Shown here: one piece after another, positions 28,939 to 38,012 of the stretch
Layout: each line of letters begins with the position of its first letter
How positions within the stretch are numbered: position 1 is the first letter of the stretch
Assembly: GCF_002005565.1 (NCBI RefSeq)
Contig: NZ_BDJC01000023.1
Span: 36,143 to 100,142, forward strand
Length of the DNA: 64,000 nucleotides
Direction: 5' to 3'
DNA from: Streptomyces sp. JHA26
GTDB lineage: Bacteria; Actinomycetota; Actinomycetes; Streptomycetales; Streptomycetaceae
Notes under the pieces: model-generated
The model's database searches: none
What the model saw: only the letters and a program-made list of their open reading frames with translations
Told to the model about the DNA's origin: nothing
Translations under genes and position numbers: made by a program

Positions 28939-30153
28939 TCACTCGCCGATGAGCGCGTCCACGAACGCCGCCGGCTCGAACGGCGCCAGGTCGTCGGGGC
29001 CCTCGCCGAGCCCGATCAGCTTGACCGGGACGCCCAGCTCGCGCTGGACCGCGATGACGATGCCGCCCTTGGCGGTGCCGTCCAGCTTGGTCAGGACGAT
29101 GCCGGTGATGTTGACCACCTCGGCGAAGACACGGGCCTGGATCAGGCCGTTCTGGCCGGTGGTGGCGTCGAGCACCAGCAGCACCTCGTCGAGCGGGGCC
29201 TGCTTCTCCACCACGCGCTTGACCTTGCCGAGCTCGTCCATGAGGCCGGTCTTGGTGTGCAGGCGGCCGGCGGTGTCGATGAGCACCACGTCGGCGCCGA
29301 CGTCCTTGCCCTCCTTGACCGCGTCGAAGGCGACGGAGGCGGGGTCGCCGCCCTCCGGGCCGCGCACGGTGTGGGCGCCGACCCGCTCGCCCCAGGTCTG
29401 CAGCTGGTCGGCGGCGGCCGCGCGGAAGGTGTCGGCGGCGCCGAGGACGACGCTGCGGCCGTCGGCGATCAGGACCCGGGCGAGCTTGCCGGTGGTGGTG
29501 GTCTTACCGGTGCCGTTGACGCCGACGACCATCACGATGCCGGGCTTGCCGGTGGCGGGCTCGGTCTTGACCTCGCGGTCCATGTCGGGGCCGACCAGCG
29601 TGATCAGCTCCTCGCGCAGCAGGCCGCGCAGCTCCTCGGGCGTGCGGGTGCCGAGCACCTTCACGCGCTCGCGCAGCCGCTCGACCAGCTCCTGGGTGGG
29701 CCGCACACCGACGTCGGCGGTGAGCAGCGTGTCCTCGACCTCCTCCCAGGTGTCCTCGTCGAGGTGCTCGCGGGAGAGCAGGGTGAGCAGGCCCTTCCCG
29801 AGGGCGTTCTGCGAGCGGGAGAGACGGGCGCGGAGGCGGACCAGACGGCCGGCGGTGGGCTCGGGGACCTCGATCTGCGGGATCTCGAGCTCTTCGACGA
29901 CGGGCGGCTCCTCGACACCGACGGGAGCGGTGCCGCCGTCCGGGAGGTCGACCTCCTCTATCGTCCGGCGCGTTTCGTCGCGGGGCGTCTCGGCCTCTTC
30001 GCCGACGTGCGGCTCGGCCGGAGGGGCGGTGATGTCGGGCGTCGAGGGAGGTGGCGGAGGCAGCTGCTTCTTGCGGCGACTGCCCACGACCAGCCCGCCG
30101 AGCGCGCCGATCACGACCACGGCGATGACTACAGCAAGGATGAGGATTTCCAT
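28939..30153 (-). CDS. ftsY: Signal recognition particle receptor FtsY
   Basis: SRP receptor GTPase docking ribosome-Ffh complexes at the membrane. The 404-residue product begins with a true membrane helix, MEILILAVVIAVVVIGALGG. A Pro/acidic A domain follows to about residue 95, then the N domain and the G domain. G-domain motifs are G1 VVGVNGTGKTTTTGKLAR, DTAGRLHTKTGLMDEL and TKLDGTAKGGIV. The N-terminal helix, absent from E. coli FtsY, is usual in actinobacteria. The ATG at 30153 fixes that helix at the start. It pairs functionally with ffh 8 kb away. Confidence 0.96.
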   Translation of the reverse strand: MEILILAVVIAVVVIGALGGLVVGSRRKKQLPPPPPSTPDITAPPAEPHVGEEAETPRDETRRTIEEVDLPDGGTAPVGVEEPPVVEELEIPQIEVPEPTAGRLVRLRARLSRSQNALGKGLLTLLSREHLDEDTWEEVEDTLLTADVGVRPTQELVERLRERVKVLGTRTPEELRGLLREELITLVGPDMDREVKTEPATGKPGIVMVVGVNGTGKTTTTGKLARVLIADGRSVVLGAADTFRAAAADQLQTWGERVGAHTVRGPEGGDPASVAFDAVKEGKDVGADVVLIDTAGRLHTKTGLMDELGKVKRVVEKQAPLDEVLLVLDATTGQNGLIQARVFAEVVNITGIVLTKLDGTAKGGIVIAVQRELGVPVKLIGLGEGPDDLAPFEPAAFVDALIGE

Positions 30154-30327
30154 AACCCGACCAGTATCAGTCATGGGCTGCCGGGACACCCGATTGTGGC
30201 TTCCTCCAAGGGACAAAGGCCCCTGGAAGGACGGAGTCGGACCAAAGTACGATGGAAGAGGCCGCGTCAACGCGCGTAGAGTCCCGAACGCATTCTCTTC
30301 CACACGATCGAGGCACGGACCCCCCAC

Positions 30328-31779
30328 ATGAGCAAGACCGCCGAGACAGAAGGCGCCCTGGAGACCCGGGGCATCGAGCAGGTGCCCGACCACGAGCGCA
30401 CCGCCCGGACCCGCGAGCTCTTCCCGACCTGGGTCGGCGCCAACATCAGCGTGCTGCTGCTCACCATGGGTGCGAGCCTCGTCGTGGCGTACCACCTGAA
30501 CTTCTGGCAGGCCCTGGTCGTCGCGGCCGCCGCGCCCGCGGTGTCGTACGGCCTGGTGGGCCTGATCGGCATCGCCGGCAAGCGCGGCGGCGCCCCCGGC
30601 ATGGCGCTGTCCCGGGCGGTCTTCGGTCAGCGGGGCAACCTGCTGCCCGGGGCGCTGATCTGGGTCGCCCGCTGGGGCTGGGAGACGATCAACGCGGTGA
30701 CCGGCGCCTACGCCGTGCTGACCGTGCTGGACATCGTGTTCGGCATCGAGGCCAACAGCGTGCTGGACATGGTGACGCTGCTCGTCTTCGTCGTCGCGAC
30801 GTTCGCGATCTCCGGACTGGGCATCAACGCCGTGCAGAAGTGCAACAAGTACGCGGCGTACCTCTTCGGCGCCTTCTCGGTGCTGGTGCTGGGCTACCTG
30901 GTCGTCGACACCGACTGGTCCGCGGTCTTCGACCGGTCCGCCGGTTCGGTGGCCGCGATGGTCACCGGCGTGGGGCTGATCGCGGCGGGCGGCGTGAGCT
31001 GGATCCCGTCCGCGCCGGACTTCACGCGGTACCTGCCGCGCACGGCCTCCTCGAAGGGGATCGTGGGGGTCACGGTCGGCGGTGCGGGGATCGTCGTGCT
31101 GCCGATGGTGCTGATGGGCGCGGTCATGGCGGTCTCCACGCCGGACCTGGCCTCGGCCGCCGACCCGGTCTCCTTCCTGGGCGAGATCCTGCCGACGTGG
31201 ATCGCCGTGCCGTACCTGCTGATCGCGCTGATCGGCATGCTGCTGATCAACTCCATGTCGATGTACTCGGCGGGCTTCACCGCCCAGACCCTCGGCTTCA
31301 AGGTCCCGCGGCACTGGGCGGTCTCGGTGAACGCCGTGATCTCACTGGTCTTCGGCGGCGTGCTGATGCTGGTGGCGACCAGCTTCATGGGCTCCTTCAT
31401 CGCCTTCCTGTCGCTGCTCGCGGTGGCCTTCTCCGCCTGGGTCGGCGTCTTCGGCGCGGACATGCTGCGCCGCAGGGAGTACGACGGCGAGGCGCTGGCC
31501 GACACCGGCCGCACCAGCGCCTACTGGTACCGGGGCGGCTTCTCCCCCGCCGCCGTCGCCGCCTGGGCGGTGGGCCTGGCCGCGGGCCTGATGTTCACGA
31601 CGTCCGACTGGTTCACGGGTCCGCTCGCCACGAACAACGTCATCGGCGAGTACGGCCTCGGCTGGGTCGCCACGGTGGTGATCTCCGGGCTGCTGTACGC
31701 GGTGCTGCCGAAGCCGGCGGTGGTCGTCCCGGCGGCGCCCGTCGAGCGGGTCGAGCAGCCCGAGACGCTCGGCGTCTGA
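30328..31779 (+). CDS. NCS1-family cytosine/purine permease
   Basis: A 483-residue, 12-helix importer of the nucleobase:cation symporter-1 family. Family traits are the early WVGANISVLLLTMGASL helix and GGAPGMALSRAVFGQRGN between helices 2 and 3. The segment WIPSAPDFTRYLP near residue 230 is also typical of cytosine/purine permeases. Substrate choice among cytosine, purines, hydantoins or thiamine precursors cannot be read from the sequence. The ATG at 30328 is 174 nt from the divergent ftsY start. A TACGAT at 30248-30253 is a possible -10 without a good -35. Confidence 0.88.
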   Translation: MSKTAETEGALETRGIEQVPDHERTARTRELFPTWVGANISVLLLTMGASLVVAYHLNFWQALVVAAAAPAVSYGLVGLIGIAGKRGGAPGMALSRAVFGQRGNLLPGALIWVARWGWETINAVTGAYAVLTVLDIVFGIEANSVLDMVTLLVFVVATFAISGLGINAVQKCNKYAAYLFGAFSVLVLGYLVVDTDWSAVFDRSAGSVAAMVTGVGLIAAGGVSWIPSAPDFTRYLPRTASSKGIVGVTVGGAGIVVLPMVLMGAVMAVSTPDLASAADPVSFLGEILPTWIAVPYLLIALIGMLLINSMSMYSAGFTAQTLGFKVPRHWAVSVNAVISLVFGGVLMLVATSFMGSFIAFLSLLAVAFSAWVGVFGADMLRRREYDGEALADTGRTSAYWYRGGFSPAAVAAWAVGLAAGLMFTTSDWFTGPLATNNVIGEYGLGWVATVVISGLLYAVLPKPAVVVPAAPVERVEQPETLGV

Positions 31780-32004
31780 CACCGCGTTCCCGCCCTCGTC
31801 CCCCTCCGCCCGCCCGGCGGAGGGGGACGTTCGCGTCGGCGGCGCCACCCGGTCCGCGACCGCCCACCGGTTCCCGGGCGGGGCCGCCCGGGGCCGGTGA
31901 GTGGTCGCCGTCCCGCCGGCGGACCGCTGTCCCGGCCTGGCGGGCGGTTGCCGTCCTCGCCGGGGCCGAGCGGGTCCTTCCAGCGCGCTCGCCGCCGAAG
32001 ACCC

Positions 32005-32153
32005 GGCGGTCCGTCCCGCTCACCCCGCGCCGGGCCCTCCGGTCGGCCCCTCCCGCTCATCCTGTGCCGAACTCTCCGGTCGGCCCCTCACGCTCACCCC
32101 GCACCGAACTCTCCGGCAGGCCCCTCCCGCTCGCCCCGCGCCCGCCGGGCCCG
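32005..32153. repeat. 37-bp tandem repeat, about four copies
   Basis: Copies at 32005-32041, 32042-32078, 32079-32115 and a degenerate fourth from 32116. The two central copies share 32 of 37 bases, including GTCGGCCCCTC at the left and CCGAACTCTCCG at the right. As 37 is not a multiple of three, the array does not encode a repeated peptide. Confidence 0.8.
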
Positions 32154-32237
32154 GTTGTCCCTCCGCCGCCCGTGCCACCCCCCGGGGTGCCTCCCCTTCG
32201 CTCCCCCGCCGGGTCTTCGCTGACCCCACCCGTGCCG

Positions 32238-32301
32238 GCCGTGGACCGGGCCGGCTGTGGACGGTCCGGCCGTAGACGGTCCGGTCGAGGACGGCCCGTC
32301 G
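32238..32301. repeat. 16-bp tandem repeat, four copies
   Basis: Successive units at 32238, 32254, 32270 and 32286 with the common pattern CCGTGGACGGTCCGG; the two central copies differ at only a few positions. It lies about 85 nt after the 37-bp array in the same non-coding stretch. Confidence 0.65.
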
Positions 32302-32420
32302 GCGGGGACGCCGCACCGTGCCGGTGCGGACGGCGGCCGGTCGGCCGGCCGCGCAGCCGGGTGCGTGCGCGCCGCCGTACGCGCGTCGCGACCCCGGCCC
32401 CCGGCACCGGACCGCAGAAC

Positions 32421-32462
32421 GCCGCCGCCCCCGTCCGGAGGGGACCGGACGGGGGCGGCGGC
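32421..32462 (-). terminator. Terminator after glcP
   Basis: Perfect 18-bp stem, GCCGCCGCCCCCGTCCGG (32421-32438) and its complement (32445-32462), with loop AGGGGA. It lies 60 nt beyond the glcP stop; no T-tract. Confidence 0.85.
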
Positions 32463-32522
32463 ACGATACGGGGAGAGGGGCAGCGGGGATTGGGCCCTTC
32501 CCCCCGAACTCGGGGAGGGCGG

Positions 32523-33941
32523 TCAGCCCATCTCCTCCAGGGCCTTGCCCTTCGTCTCCTTCACGTACTTCAGCACGAACGGGATGGAGAGCGCGGCGAA
32601 GATCGTGTAGATCACGTAGGTGGCGGACAGGTTCCAGTCGGCCAGCGACGGGAAGCTCGCGGTGATCGCCCAGTTGGCGATCCACTGCGCGGACGCGGCC
32701 ACGCCCAGGGCGGCGGCGCGGATCCGGTTCGGGAACATCTCGCCGAGGAAGACCCACACGACCACGCCCCAGGACAGGGCGAAGAACAGGACGAACACGT
32801 GGGCGGCGATCAGGGCGACCCAGCCCTGGGTGGCCGGGAGCTTGCCGTCGACCAGGTCGAAGGAGAAGGCCCAGGCCTCCAGCGCCAGACCGATCACCAT
32901 GCCGACGGAGCCGATGAGGGCGAGCGGCTTGCGGCCGACGCGGTCCACGAAGATCATCGCGATCACGGTGCCGATGATGTTGATGATCGACGTCGTGAAC
33001 GAGTAGAAGAACGAGTCCGTCGGGTCGACGCCGACCGACTGCCACAGCGTCGAGGAGTAGTAGAACGCGACGTTGATGCCGACGAACTGCTGGAAGACCG
33101 ACAGGCCGATGCCGATCCAGACGATCGGCTTGAAGAAGAAGCTGCCGCCGAGGAGGTCCTTGAAGGAGGACTTCTCCTCGCTGTGCATGGCGTGTTCGAT
33201 CTCGGCGACGCGGGCGTCGAGGTCCACGTCCTTGCCCTCGACCTCTTCGAGGATCTGCTTGGCACGCTGGTGCTTGCCCACGGAGATCAGGAAGCGGGGC
33301 GACTCGGGGATGGCGAAGGACAGCAGGCCGTACAGGACGGCCGGGATCACCATGACGCCGAGCATGACCTGCCAGGCCTCCAGGCCCATCAGCTCGCCGC
33401 GCTGGTCACCGCCGGCGGCGTTGAGCAGGCCCCAGTTGACCAGCTGCGAGACGGCGATGCCGATGACGATCGCGGCCTGCTGGAAGGAGCCGAGCCGGCC
33501 GCGGTAGGCGGGCGGGGAGACCTCGGCGATGTAGGCGGGGCCGATCACCGAGGCCATGCCGATGGCGAAGCCGCCGATGATGCGCCACATGGCGAGGTCC
33601 CACAGCGCGAAGGGCAGGGCCGAGCCGATGGCGCTGACGGTGAACAGGATGGCGGCGATCTGCATGCAGCGGATGCGGCCGATGCGGTCGGCGATGCGTC
33701 CGGCGGTCGCGGCGCCGATGGCGCAGCCGATCAGCGCGACGGCGATGACCTGGGCCAGCAACGCGGAGCCGACGTCGTAGCGGTCCCGGATGGCCTCGAC
33801 GGCGCCGTTGATGACGGAGCTGTCGTAGCCGAAGAGGAAACCGCCCATCGCGGCCGCCGCCGCGATGAAGATGACGTGCCCGAGATGATCGGGATGAGCC
33901 GTCCTGGCTCCTGGATTGGGTGCCTGCGCTGTGCTGGCCAC
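32523..33941 (-). CDS. glcP: Glucose permease GlcP (MFS sugar transporter)
   Basis: Proton-coupled sugar importer of the major facilitator superfamily; the S. coelicolor match is the main glucose permease GlcP1. The 472-residue product has 12 helices. Sugar-porter signatures are GGFLFGYDSSVINGAVEAI near residue 30, RIADRIGRIR, the PESPRFLIS motif after helix 6, QQFVGINVAFYYSS in helix 7 and DRVGRKPLALIG. The GTG at 33941 follows GAGGAGTACAC and gives the known length. A second in-frame start at 34001 overlaps the promoter area and is rejected. Expression is probably glucose-regulated (see promoter entry). Confidence 0.93.
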   Translation of the reverse strand: MASTAQAPNPGARTAHPDHLGHVIFIAAAAAMGGFLFGYDSSVINGAVEAIRDRYDVGSALLAQVIAVALIGCAIGAATAGRIADRIGRIRCMQIAAILFTVSAIGSALPFALWDLAMWRIIGGFAIGMASVIGPAYIAEVSPPAYRGRLGSFQQAAIVIGIAVSQLVNWGLLNAAGGDQRGELMGLEAWQVMLGVMVIPAVLYGLLSFAIPESPRFLISVGKHQRAKQILEEVEGKDVDLDARVAEIEHAMHSEEKSSFKDLLGGSFFFKPIVWIGIGLSVFQQFVGINVAFYYSSTLWQSVGVDPTDSFFYSFTTSIINIIGTVIAMIFVDRVGRKPLALIGSVGMVIGLALEAWAFSFDLVDGKLPATQGWVALIAAHVFVLFFALSWGVVVWVFLGEMFPNRIRAAALGVAASAQWIANWAITASFPSLADWNLSATYVIYTIFAALSIPFVLKYVKETKGKALEEMG

Positions 33942-33958
33942 GTGTACTCCTCGGGCTT

Positions 33959-33974
33959 CCGGCAACGCTGCCGG
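33959..33974. promoter_or_regulatory. Palindrome in glcP leader
   Basis: CCGGCAACGCTGCCGG: 6-bp arms around a 4-nt centre, 18 nt before the glcP start codon. Its core resembles the GCAACGTTGC palindrome at the promoter (34020-34029), so both may be sites of one LacI/GalR-like regulator, or this one may form an RNA hairpin near the ribosome site. Confidence 0.45.
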
Positions 33975-34019
33975 GGCGGTTCGCCTTCGAGGTGCCACCA
34001 AAGGAACCTGAAGGTAAAA

Positions 34020-34059
34020 GCAACGTTGCAGAGACTATGCCTTCAAGTTTCGAAGTCAA
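34020..34059 (-). promoter_or_regulatory. glcP promoter with palindromic operator
   Basis: On the minus strand TTGACT (34059-34054), a 16-nt spacer and TAGTCT (34037-34032) form a good vegetative-type promoter. The predicted start point falls in a perfect 10-bp palindrome GCAACGTTGC (34020-34029), typical of LacI-type operator cores. A repressor there would block transcription. The surrounding 34020-34120 is notably A/T rich. Confidence 0.65.
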
Positions 34060-34142
34060 TAGGGCAAGAGATGTGAGTTATCCGATGCCCTCGACATCGA
34101 TGTGTTCAACAGTTGAAGCTCACGTGCCCGGCTCGTGACGTC

Positions 34143-37100
34143 CTACACAGGCTCGCGCAGGCGCTGACCGATGACCTTCGACACGCCGTCGCCCTGCATG
34201 GAGACGCCGTACAGCGCGTCGGCGACCTCCATCGTCCGCTTCTGGTGCGTGATGACGATCAGCTGCGAGGTCTCCCGCAGCTCCTGCATGAGCCGGATCA
34301 GCCGCTGCAGGTTGGTGTCGTCGAGCGCCGCCTCGACCTCGTCCATGACGTAGAACGGGCTGGGCCGCGCCTTGAAGATCGACACGAGCAGCGCCACGGC
34401 GGTCAGCGAGCGCTCCCCGCCCGAGAGCAGCGAGAGCCGCTTGACCTTCTTGCCCGGTGGCCGCGCCTCGACGTCCACACCCGTGGTGAGCATGTTGTCG
34501 GGGTCGGTCAGCACCAGGCGTCCCTCACCGCCGGGGAAGAGCCGGCCGAACACGCCCTCGAACTCCCGGGCCGTGTCCCGGAAGGCCTCCGTGAAGACCT
34601 GTTCGACGCGTTCGTCGACCTCCTTGACGACCCGGAGCAGGTCGGCGCGGGTCTTCTTCAGGTCCTCGAGCTGCTCGCTGAGGAATTGGTGCCGCTCCTC
34701 CAGCGCCGCGAACTCCTCCAGGGCCAGGGGATTGACCTTGCCGAGCTGCTGGTACGCCCGTTCGGCAGCCTTCAGCCGCTTCTCCTGCTCGGCCCGTACG
34801 AAGGGCCGGGGGCGGTTGCGGGGATCCTCCCCCGCGGTGGAGCCGCTGTCGGATTCGGCCTCCGGGGGCTGCTCGCCCTCGGCGGGGGGCGAGGGCGGCA
34901 CCAGTTGATGCGGCCCGTACTCGGCCTCGAGCCCCGCCGGTTCCACACCGAGTTCCTCCAGCGCCTTGGTCTCCAGCTGCTCGATGCGCAGCCGCTTCTC
35001 GGCGCCGAGTACCTCGCCCCGGTGAACTGAATCCGTCAACTTGTCCAGCTCGGCCTTGAGGTCGCGCCCCGCGGTGCGCGCGGCGGTCAGTTCCTGCTCG
35101 CGCCGGGCCTTGACGGCCTCGGCGGCGGTGCGCTCCTCGTCGGCGCGGACCAGGGAGACCTCGACGTGCGCCAGCAGTTGCCGGGCGCCCTCGGCGACGG
35201 CTCCGGCGACGGCCGCCTCGTGCCGCAACCGCGCGCGCCGCTGCTCGGCACGTGCGCGTGCCTCGCGTTCGGCGCGGGCGGCCCGGTCGAGGGAGTCGGC
35301 ACGTCCGGCGAGCGCCTTGACCCGCTCCTCGTGCGTACGGGCCTGGAGGCGGGCCTCCATCTCGGTCTGCCGCGCGTTGGCGCCGTCGGCGGCGAGCCGG
35401 TCGCGGACGGAGGTGTCGGGTTCCTCCTCTCCCCCTTCCCCGAAGGGAGCGCTCTCCTCCGCGACCGCGAGCCGCTCGGCCAGTTCCTCGACCTCCATGA
35501 GCGCCCTGTCCAGCGCCTCCTGCGCCCGCTCCGCCGCGGCGGCGGACCGCTCGGCCTCACCGGCCGCGCCCCGCGCCTGTCCGGCGAGCCGCCCCAACTG
35601 CTGGGCGACGGACGACTTCTCCCGCTCGGCGGCCCGGCGCCGCTCCCCCAGCTCCTCGACGAGCGCGGCACACTCCCGGCGCCGTTCGACGGCCGCCTCC
35701 TGCGCCTCGGCCAGCTCCGCGCACCGCACGTCCAGCTCCGCCAGCTCGGCGGCGGCCTCGTCCACGGACGCCTGCACCTCCAGCAGGCTGGGCGCCCCGG
35801 CCGACCCGCCCTGTGCGAAGTGGGCCCCCAGCAGGTCGCCCTCGGCCGTGACGGCGGTCAGTCCGGGGTGGGCGTGGACGAGGTCCTCGGCCTCCTCCAG
35901 GGTGTCGACGACGACGGTCCCGCGCAGCAGCCGCCGCACGGCGGGCATCAGGTCGTCGGGCCCTTGGACGAGGTCGGCGGCGTACGGCGGTCCGTCGCCC
36001 CGCGGCTCGTACGGCACGTCGTCGGGGGCGCCGGCGAGCAGCAGCGCGGCGCGGCCCGCGTCCTGCTTGCGCAGGTGCCGGATCGCGTCGGCGGCGGCCG
36101 CCGGGGACGCCGCCACCAGGGCGTCGGCGGCGGCCGCGAAGGCGGCGGCCAGGGCGATCTCGTGGCCCGGCGCCACGGTGAGCAGTCCGGCGGCGGGGCC
36201 GAGCAGTCCGCCGAGGCCGTCCCGCGCGGCGAGCAGCGCACCGGTACCGTCCTTGCGGCGCAGGCCCAGGGCGAGGGCGTCGTGGCGGGCCCGCGTCGCC
36301 GCGCGCTCGCGCTCCGCCGCGGTGGCCGCCTCGCGGGCGGCGTTCCGGGCGGCCTCCGCCTCGGCCAGCCGGCGCTTGGCGGCCTCGTGCCGCTCGGCGA
36401 GTTCCTGGTCCCCGGCGTCGAGTCCGTCGACCTCGGCCCGGAGCGCCTCGTACTCCTCCTGGGCGGCGGCGGCGCGTTCCCGGGACTCGTCCCGGGCGGC
36501 GACCAGCCGCTCGACCTCCGCCTGGGCGGAGGCGGCACGGGAACGGGCGGCACCGACCTGGCCGCTGAGCCGGGCGAGCCCCTCGCGGCGGTCGGCGATG
36601 GCGCGGGCGACGTCCTTGAGGCGGCGCTCCTCCAGGGCCAGCTCGCGTTCGAGGTCGGCGCGGTGGGCGACCGTGTCCTCCAGGGCGCGCTCGGCCGCCT
36701 CCAGGGCCGCCTCCAGCTCGGCCTCCTGCTCGCGCACGCGGGCGGCCTCGCGCTCCAGGTCCTCCGGATCCCGGCCGCGCCGCTCCTCGGGCGGCGCGGA
36801 GGTGGCGCTCTTCACGCGGGCGTCGGCCAGCGAGATCGTGCCGCGCACCCGCTCCGCGAGCTGGGACAGCTCGTACCAGGTCTGCTGGGCCCGCTGCAGG
36901 CGCGGGGCGAGCCGGCGCACCTCGTCCTCCAGGTCCGCCTCCCGCCGCAGCGCCTTGCCCAGCTCCCGTTCGGCGGCCTCCTTGCGCTCCTTCAGGGCGG
37001 CCTCGTCGGCGATCTCGGCCCGGAGCGCCTCGCGCAGCCGTACGAGGTCGTCGGCGAGGAGCCTGAGCCGGGCGTCGCGCAGGTCGGCCTGGATGACGGC

Positions 37101-37745
37101 GGCCCTTCTCGCCACCGCCGCCTGCCGGCCGAGCGGCTTGAGCTGGCGCCGCAGTTCGTCGGTGAGGTCCTGTACGCGGGCGAGGTTGGCCTGCATCGCG
37201 TCCAGTTTCCTGAGCGCCTTCTCCTTGCGCTTGCGGTGCTTGAGGACGCCCGCGGCCTCCTCGATGAAGGCGCGGCGGCCCGTGGGGTCTGCGTGCAGGA
37301 CGGAGTCGAGCCGGCCCTGGCCGACGATGACGTGCATCTCGCGGCCGATGCCGGAGTCGGAGAGCAGTTCCTGGATGTCGAGCAGGCGGCAGGTGTCGCC
37401 GTTGATCTGGTACTCGCTGCCTCCGTTGCGGAACATGATCCGCGTGATGGTGACCTCGGCGTACTCGATGGGCAGGGCCCCGTCGGAGTTGTCGATGGTG
37501 AGGGACACCTCGGCGCGGCCCAGCGGCGGTCGGCCGGTGGTGCCCGCGAAGATGACGTCCTCCATCTTGCCGCCGCGCAGCGACTTGGCGCCTTGTTCGC
37601 CCATCACCCAGCTGAGCGCGTCCACGACGTTGGACTTGCCCGATCCGTTGGGGCCGACGACGCAGGTGATGCCGGGCTCGAACCGGAACGTGGTCGCCGA
37701 GGCGAACGACTTGAACCCGCGGAGGGTCAGGGCCTTCAGGTGCAC
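34143..37745 (-). CDS. smc: Chromosome condensation ATPase SMC
   Basis: SMC forms a ring with ScpA/ScpB that compacts and aligns sister chromosomes; in Streptomyces it acts during sporulation septation. The 1200-residue product has the N-terminal ATPase half with Walker A GPNGSGKSNVVDALSWVMGE at residues 32-51. Two long coiled-coil arms follow (very Glu/Arg/Ala rich), then a hinge around residues 510-650. The C-terminal half carries LSLLSGGERSLTAVALLVSI and the Walker B FYVMDEVEAALDD. The start is GTG at 37745. An acidic Ser/Pro insert near residue 960 (PPSPPAEGEQPPEAESDSGS) is lineage-specific. It is read as a single unit; the upstream 267 nt holds its promoter. Confidence 0.97.
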   Translation of the reverse strand: MHLKALTLRGFKSFASATTFRFEPGITCVVGPNGSGKSNVVDALSWVMGEQGAKSLRGGKMEDVIFAGTTGRPPLGRAEVSLTIDNSDGALPIEYAEVTITRIMFRNGGSEYQINGDTCRLLDIQELLSDSGIGREMHVIVGQGRLDSVLHADPTGRRAFIEEAAGVLKHRKRKEKALRKLDAMQANLARVQDLTDELRRQLKPLGRQAAVARRAAVIQADLRDARLRLLADDLVRLREALRAEIADEAALKERKEAAERELGKALRREADLEDEVRRLAPRLQRAQQTWYELSQLAERVRGTISLADARVKSATSAPPEERRGRDPEDLEREAARVREQEAELEAALEAAERALEDTVAHRADLERELALEERRLKDVARAIADRREGLARLSGQVGAARSRAASAQAEVERLVAARDESRERAAAAQEEYEALRAEVDGLDAGDQELAERHEAAKRRLAEAEAARNAAREAATAAERERAATRARHDALALGLRRKDGTGALLAARDGLGGLLGPAAGLLTVAPGHEIALAAAFAAAADALVAASPAAAADAIRHLRKQDAGRAALLLAGAPDDVPYEPRGDGPPYAADLVQGPDDLMPAVRRLLRGTVVVDTLEEAEDLVHAHPGLTAVTAEGDLLGAHFAQGGSAGAPSLLEVQASVDEAAAELAELDVRCAELAEAQEAAVERRRECAALVEELGERRRAAEREKSSVAQQLGRLAGQARGAAGEAERSAAAAERAQEALDRALMEVEELAERLAVAEESAPFGEGGEEEPDTSVRDRLAADGANARQTEMEARLQARTHEERVKALAGRADSLDRAARAEREARARAEQRRARLRHEAAVAGAVAEGARQLLAHVEVSLVRADEERTAAEAVKARREQELTAARTAGRDLKAELDKLTDSVHRGEVLGAEKRLRIEQLETKALEELGVEPAGLEAEYGPHQLVPPSPPAEGEQPPEAESDSGSTAGEDPRNRPRPFVRAEQEKRLKAAERAYQQLGKVNPLALEEFAALEERHQFLSEQLEDLKKTRADLLRVVKEVDERVEQVFTEAFRDTAREFEGVFGRLFPGGEGRLVLTDPDNMLTTGVDVEARPPGKKVKRLSLLSGGERSLTAVALLVSIFKARPSPFYVMDEVEAALDDTNLQRLIRLMQELRETSQLIVITHQKRTMEVADALYGVSMQGDGVSKVIGQRLREPV

Positions 37746-37919
37746 GCCGCCGGACTCTACCTTTCGGGGGTGTCCCCCTTCATGAACCGGTGAACCGACG
37801 CGGTTTCACGGATGAACATGCAGGGCACATCAGACGTTGAAGAGAGTGAAAGGATGCACGGGGGAAGGGTCGGGCCGGGCAGGAGCCGCGGACGGGACGG
37901 ACGGGCGGGGGAAAGAAAG

Positions 37920-37941
37920 AAGGGACGCCGAAGCGTCCCTT
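37920..37941 (-). terminator. Rho-independent terminator after the 70-aa gene
   Basis: Perfect 9-bp stem AAGGGACGC/GCGTCCCTT with a TTCG tetraloop on the minus strand, followed by CTTTCTTTC. Best-looking minus-strand intrinsic terminator in the window; it isolates smc from the gene upstream. Confidence 0.9.
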
Positions 37942-38012
37942 GCAACTCAGACAACTGAGCGGTTGTACGGGCGGCCCAACCACTGCTGTGCCGTCGTGGA
38001 GCGATGCAGTGA

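Larger units (their letters stand above)
31780..32522. other. 743-nt non-coding region with tandem repeats
   Basis: No gene supported; frames here have the composition of shadow frames. It lies between the convergent permease and glcP genes. It contains the 37-bp repeat array (32005-32153), the 16-bp array (32238-32301) and the glcP terminator (32421-32462), described separately. The opening part (31780-32004) shows only very GC-rich sequence with no clear element. Confidence 0.7.

Noticed and set aside
32005..32153. CRISPR array
   Set aside because: Repeats are directly adjacent without unique spacers and there are no cas genes nearby.
31880..32480. Open frames in the repeat region as a proline/serine-rich protein gene
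   Set aside because: Several frames stay open only because of high GC; the repeat length shifts frame, no ribosome site is seen, and frames overlap on both strands.
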